Of a stretch of 64,000 nt of DNA, positions 62,121 to 64,000 are shown one piece after another. The first letter of the stretch is position 1. The number at the start of each line of letters is the position of its first letter. The stretch is from CBDCVN01 sp965223585 (GTDB lineage: Bacteria > Deinococcota > Deinococci > Deinococcales > Trueperaceae). The translations under genes and the position numbers were made by a program. Location: the NCBI GenBank assembly GCA_965223585.1, contig CBDCWW010000014.1, forward strand, positions 372,001 through 436,000, in the 5' to 3' direction. The notes under the pieces were generated by a model that worked only from the letters and a program-made list of their open reading frames with translations, searched no databases and was not told the DNA's origin.

Positions 62121-62891
62121 TTACTGTACTAGTAACCGTCCTTCATAATGAAAGATTCTTAGATTATTGTAGTTACGTAACTGGTCTATACGACTTGACA
62201 AACTTGATTCACTATATATACCGCTAAATAAATCAGATCCATGAGAATAAGACCCATATCCCCCATGTCCATAGTGGGAAGATACTAAAATACCTATTAA
62301 CTTGTGGTAGCCTCTAGGCTCAACAGCAAGTAGCTTATAGCGAGCTCCATGTTCTGGTATGCGGTAATTTCTACCGCTAGTAACAGGATAAGAGTAAGAA
62401 GATCTAGTATTATAGTTAGGCAAAAGTTGCCTAACACTACCATTAGGGTCAACTACAAAGAGATAGAGATTTCCATGATCAACAGCAGTTAAGTTTAGAC
62501 GTACATTCTCTCCAACATAATAAGTACTTAAACCTGAGCGATAGTCAGAACCTCGATCAAAATTAATAGGGTAAGTAGAGTAATAATCGGGATAGTCAGG
62601 ATAATTTGGATAGTCAGGATAATTTGGATAGTCAGGATAATCGGGGTAAACATCTACAGGTGGTGGGTTAGGTACAGTAACAATGGTTCTAGGATAAACA
62701 GTTGAAGGGTAATCTGAATTGTCTGGATAAGTGGGGTTTACAGGGGTAAGTACTACACCCTCGTCACCATAGGGTGGATAGTAATAGGGATCATTATAGT
62801 TAGGAGTAGGATTAGTATAGGTGTAGCCATCAGCTATTGCTGCACCAGTGAAAAGTAATAAAGAAATTATAAAACAAAATATAGTTTTCAT
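62121..62891 (-). CDS. Secreted DUF4384-like protein with Tyr/Pro-rich repeat
   Basis: The ATG at 62891 (AAAGGA upstream) opens a signal peptide (IFCFIISLLLFTGAAIA). A Tyr/Pro/Asp/Asn-rich linker (about 20-110) has tandem YPDYPN units encoded by 18-bp DNA repeats. The C-terminal domain (STYYVGENVRLNLTAVDHGN, then YLFVVDPNGSVRQLLPN) matches DUF4384. That domain is common in Deinococcota envelope proteins. The function is unknown. Confidence 0.8.
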   Translation of the reverse strand: MKTIFCFIISLLLFTGAAIADGYTYTNPTPNYNDPYYYPPYGDEGVVLTPVNPTYPDNSDYPSTVYPRTIVTVPNPPPVDVYPDYPDYPNYPDYPNYPDYPDYYSTYPINFDRGSDYRSGLSTYYVGENVRLNLTAVDHGNLYLFVVDPNGSVRQLLPNYNTRSSYSYPVTSGRNYRIPEHGARYKLLAVEPRGYHKLIGILVSSHYGHGGYGSYSHGSDLFSGIYSESSLSSRIDQLRNYNNLRIFHYEGRLLVQ

Positions 62892-63111
62892 AAAAATCCT
62901 TTCAGTTAATATATTAGAGGAATTTTTATTGTTTTCTATGAGCAATAATCCTTAACTATTTTCTCAGCAATTTACTTTAGTCTTAGACCTTGACAGCTTT
63001 AAGCTAGCCTGAATTGTCCATTAAAAGATGTAGCCCTTTGCATTTTATCCTTTCCCTTTACCTTTTCTCATTTCTAATTAATTTCATAATCTGAGTCATG
63101 TCAGAAAACAC

Positions 63112-64000
63112 CTAAGGATCAAGCTCAAAACTAGCTTGAATATTTTGACCTACCACCACATCATTGCTATCAAGATAGTAGGTAATAATATTACCTTGTA
63201 CTAGGTCACCATCTTTACTACTTTTAGCAGGGTTGCCAAGCAAAATAGCTAAACTAGCTTGCTCATCAAATTCTACAGTATCAGCCTCACTTACTCGTCC
63301 ATCAGACTCAATAGTAACGTTACCTTTAAGGATTGTAAGGTCTTCATCAACATTAAAGTCCATATTATCCGAGTTACCAGAAAGAGCTGGAGAATCCCCC
63401 TCAGCTTCACGTTCTAAGTTCACTGGCCCTTCCATATTACCAACCCCTGTGGCATTATCGTATAAAAACTTACTGCCTGTAATGGTACTACGCCCTTCTT
63501 CTACAGTAACGTCTGCAGTAGTAGTTGCTTGGACATTCTCAGGGCACCGTGTACTATCTGTGAAATCTAGAGTACCACCAAACATTTCTAGTGTTTCCTC
63601 TTCACCCTCTAATTCTGAATCAGCCTCTCCGTCTTCTTCAGGCACTGAGTTTGATTCTTCCCCATTTGATTCTATAGATTGATCTAGTGCTATATCTTCT
63701 TCAGGGCTCAAGTTTACTTCTGATTCTGACTCGAGCCCTGACTCCATCACAGACTCTTCTATATCTGATTCTACCTCTGACTCTGGCTCAGGTTCTGGTT
63801 CTTTCTCCTCTTTTTTCTCAGGTTTTTTTATGAAGGCTATGCTCGAGACAATCCTAGTTTCATTAACCAATGTTTCAACAAAAGCAGGTGTTGGTGCAAA
63901 GAAAGTGCTTAAACGAATTTCCTCATCACATTTAGGATTTAGCAAAATTGTGCGGGCACCATCAGCACGGGTACCATTTTGAATAACTCGAATGGTCTTA
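63112..64000 (-). CDS. OstA/LptA-like organic-solvent-tolerance protein (partial, N-terminus beyond window)
   Basis: The frame is open to the right edge (KTIRVIQNGTRADGART precedes the first in-window TTG), so the start lies outside. A Glu/Ser/Pro-rich acidic segment (EKKEEKEPEPEPESEVES and beyond, about 80 residues) separates it from a C-terminal beta-jellyroll of the OstA/LptA type: RSTITGSKFLYDNATGVGNM, LKGNVTIESDGRVSEADTVE. In other bacteria such domains carry lipids across the periplasm; here the cargo is unknown. Confidence 0.78.
   Translation of the reverse strand, partial: KTIRVIQNGTRADGARTILLNPKCDEEIRLSTFFAPTPAFVETLVNETRIVSSIAFIKKPEKKEEKEPEPEPESEVESDIEESVMESGLESESEVNLSPEEDIALDQSIESNGEESNSVPEEDGEADSELEGEEETLEMFGGTLDFTDSTRCPENVQATTTADVTVEEGRSTITGSKFLYDNATGVGNMEGPVNLEREAEGDSPALSGNSDNMDFNVDEDLTILKGNVTIESDGRVSEADTVEFDEQASLAILLGNPAKSSKDGDLVQGNIITYYLDSNDVVVGQNIQASFELDP

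Overview
The window most likely comes from a low-GC (roughly 38-40% by eye) member of the Deinococcota. The reasons are the efp-accB-accC gene order, an EF-P whose residues around Arg32 closely match my memory of the Thermus protein, an envelope protein built as SLH domain plus coiled coil plus C-terminal beta-barrel (SlpA plan), an OstA/LptA-like gene and many lipoproteins. No rRNA, tRNA or CRISPR array was recognised.

Layout. 1-1573: accC (partial), accB and efp on the minus strand. 2-13 kb: redox genes, an LRR protein, an ATP-grasp protein, a drug exporter and two insertion sequences (IS4 type, IS630 type). 12.7-24.2 kb: mostly exported proteins and lipoproteins, an M23 peptidase, a TrkH potassium transporter and a quinone-reductase-like enzyme. 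24.4-30.8 kb: a Kef-type antiporter fused to a UBP zinc finger, VanZ-like, HD and FolC proteins, a truncated resolvase and a haem-motif membrane protein. 31.3-36 kb: a third IS and decayed or unassigned genes. 36.2-45.1 kb: a repeat lipoprotein, hrcA, a broken comEC, a frameshifted phosphonate-type binding protein and a phoD gene split by an ISAzo13-type element. 45.2-54.6 kb: a type I restriction-modification locus with accessory modules between its subunits. 54.7-64 kb: M23 lipoprotein, CHRD protein, TetR and AraC regulators, a TPR protein, the collagen-containing SlpA-like protein, a NuoI-like ferredoxin, a DUF4384-like protein and an OstA-like protein cut by the window edge.

Two themes stand out. 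The first is gene decay. Two genes are split by insertion sequences with identifiable target duplications (a luciferase-like monooxygenase and phoD). A peroxiredoxin, comEC and the binding protein carry frameshifts, and hemerythrin, resolvase, XRE and DUF4185-like remnants are present. The second is the defence locus on the minus strand: hsdM, MNT nucleotidyltransferase, VapB/VapC, truncated XRE, a 28-codon coupling ORF, hsdS, fic, a four-helix-bundle gene and hsdR. Across the whole window the palindrome CTCGAG occurs at least 56 times against about 8-10 expected, yet never inside the four insertion sequences. That looks like a HIP1-like iterated palindrome native to this lineage.
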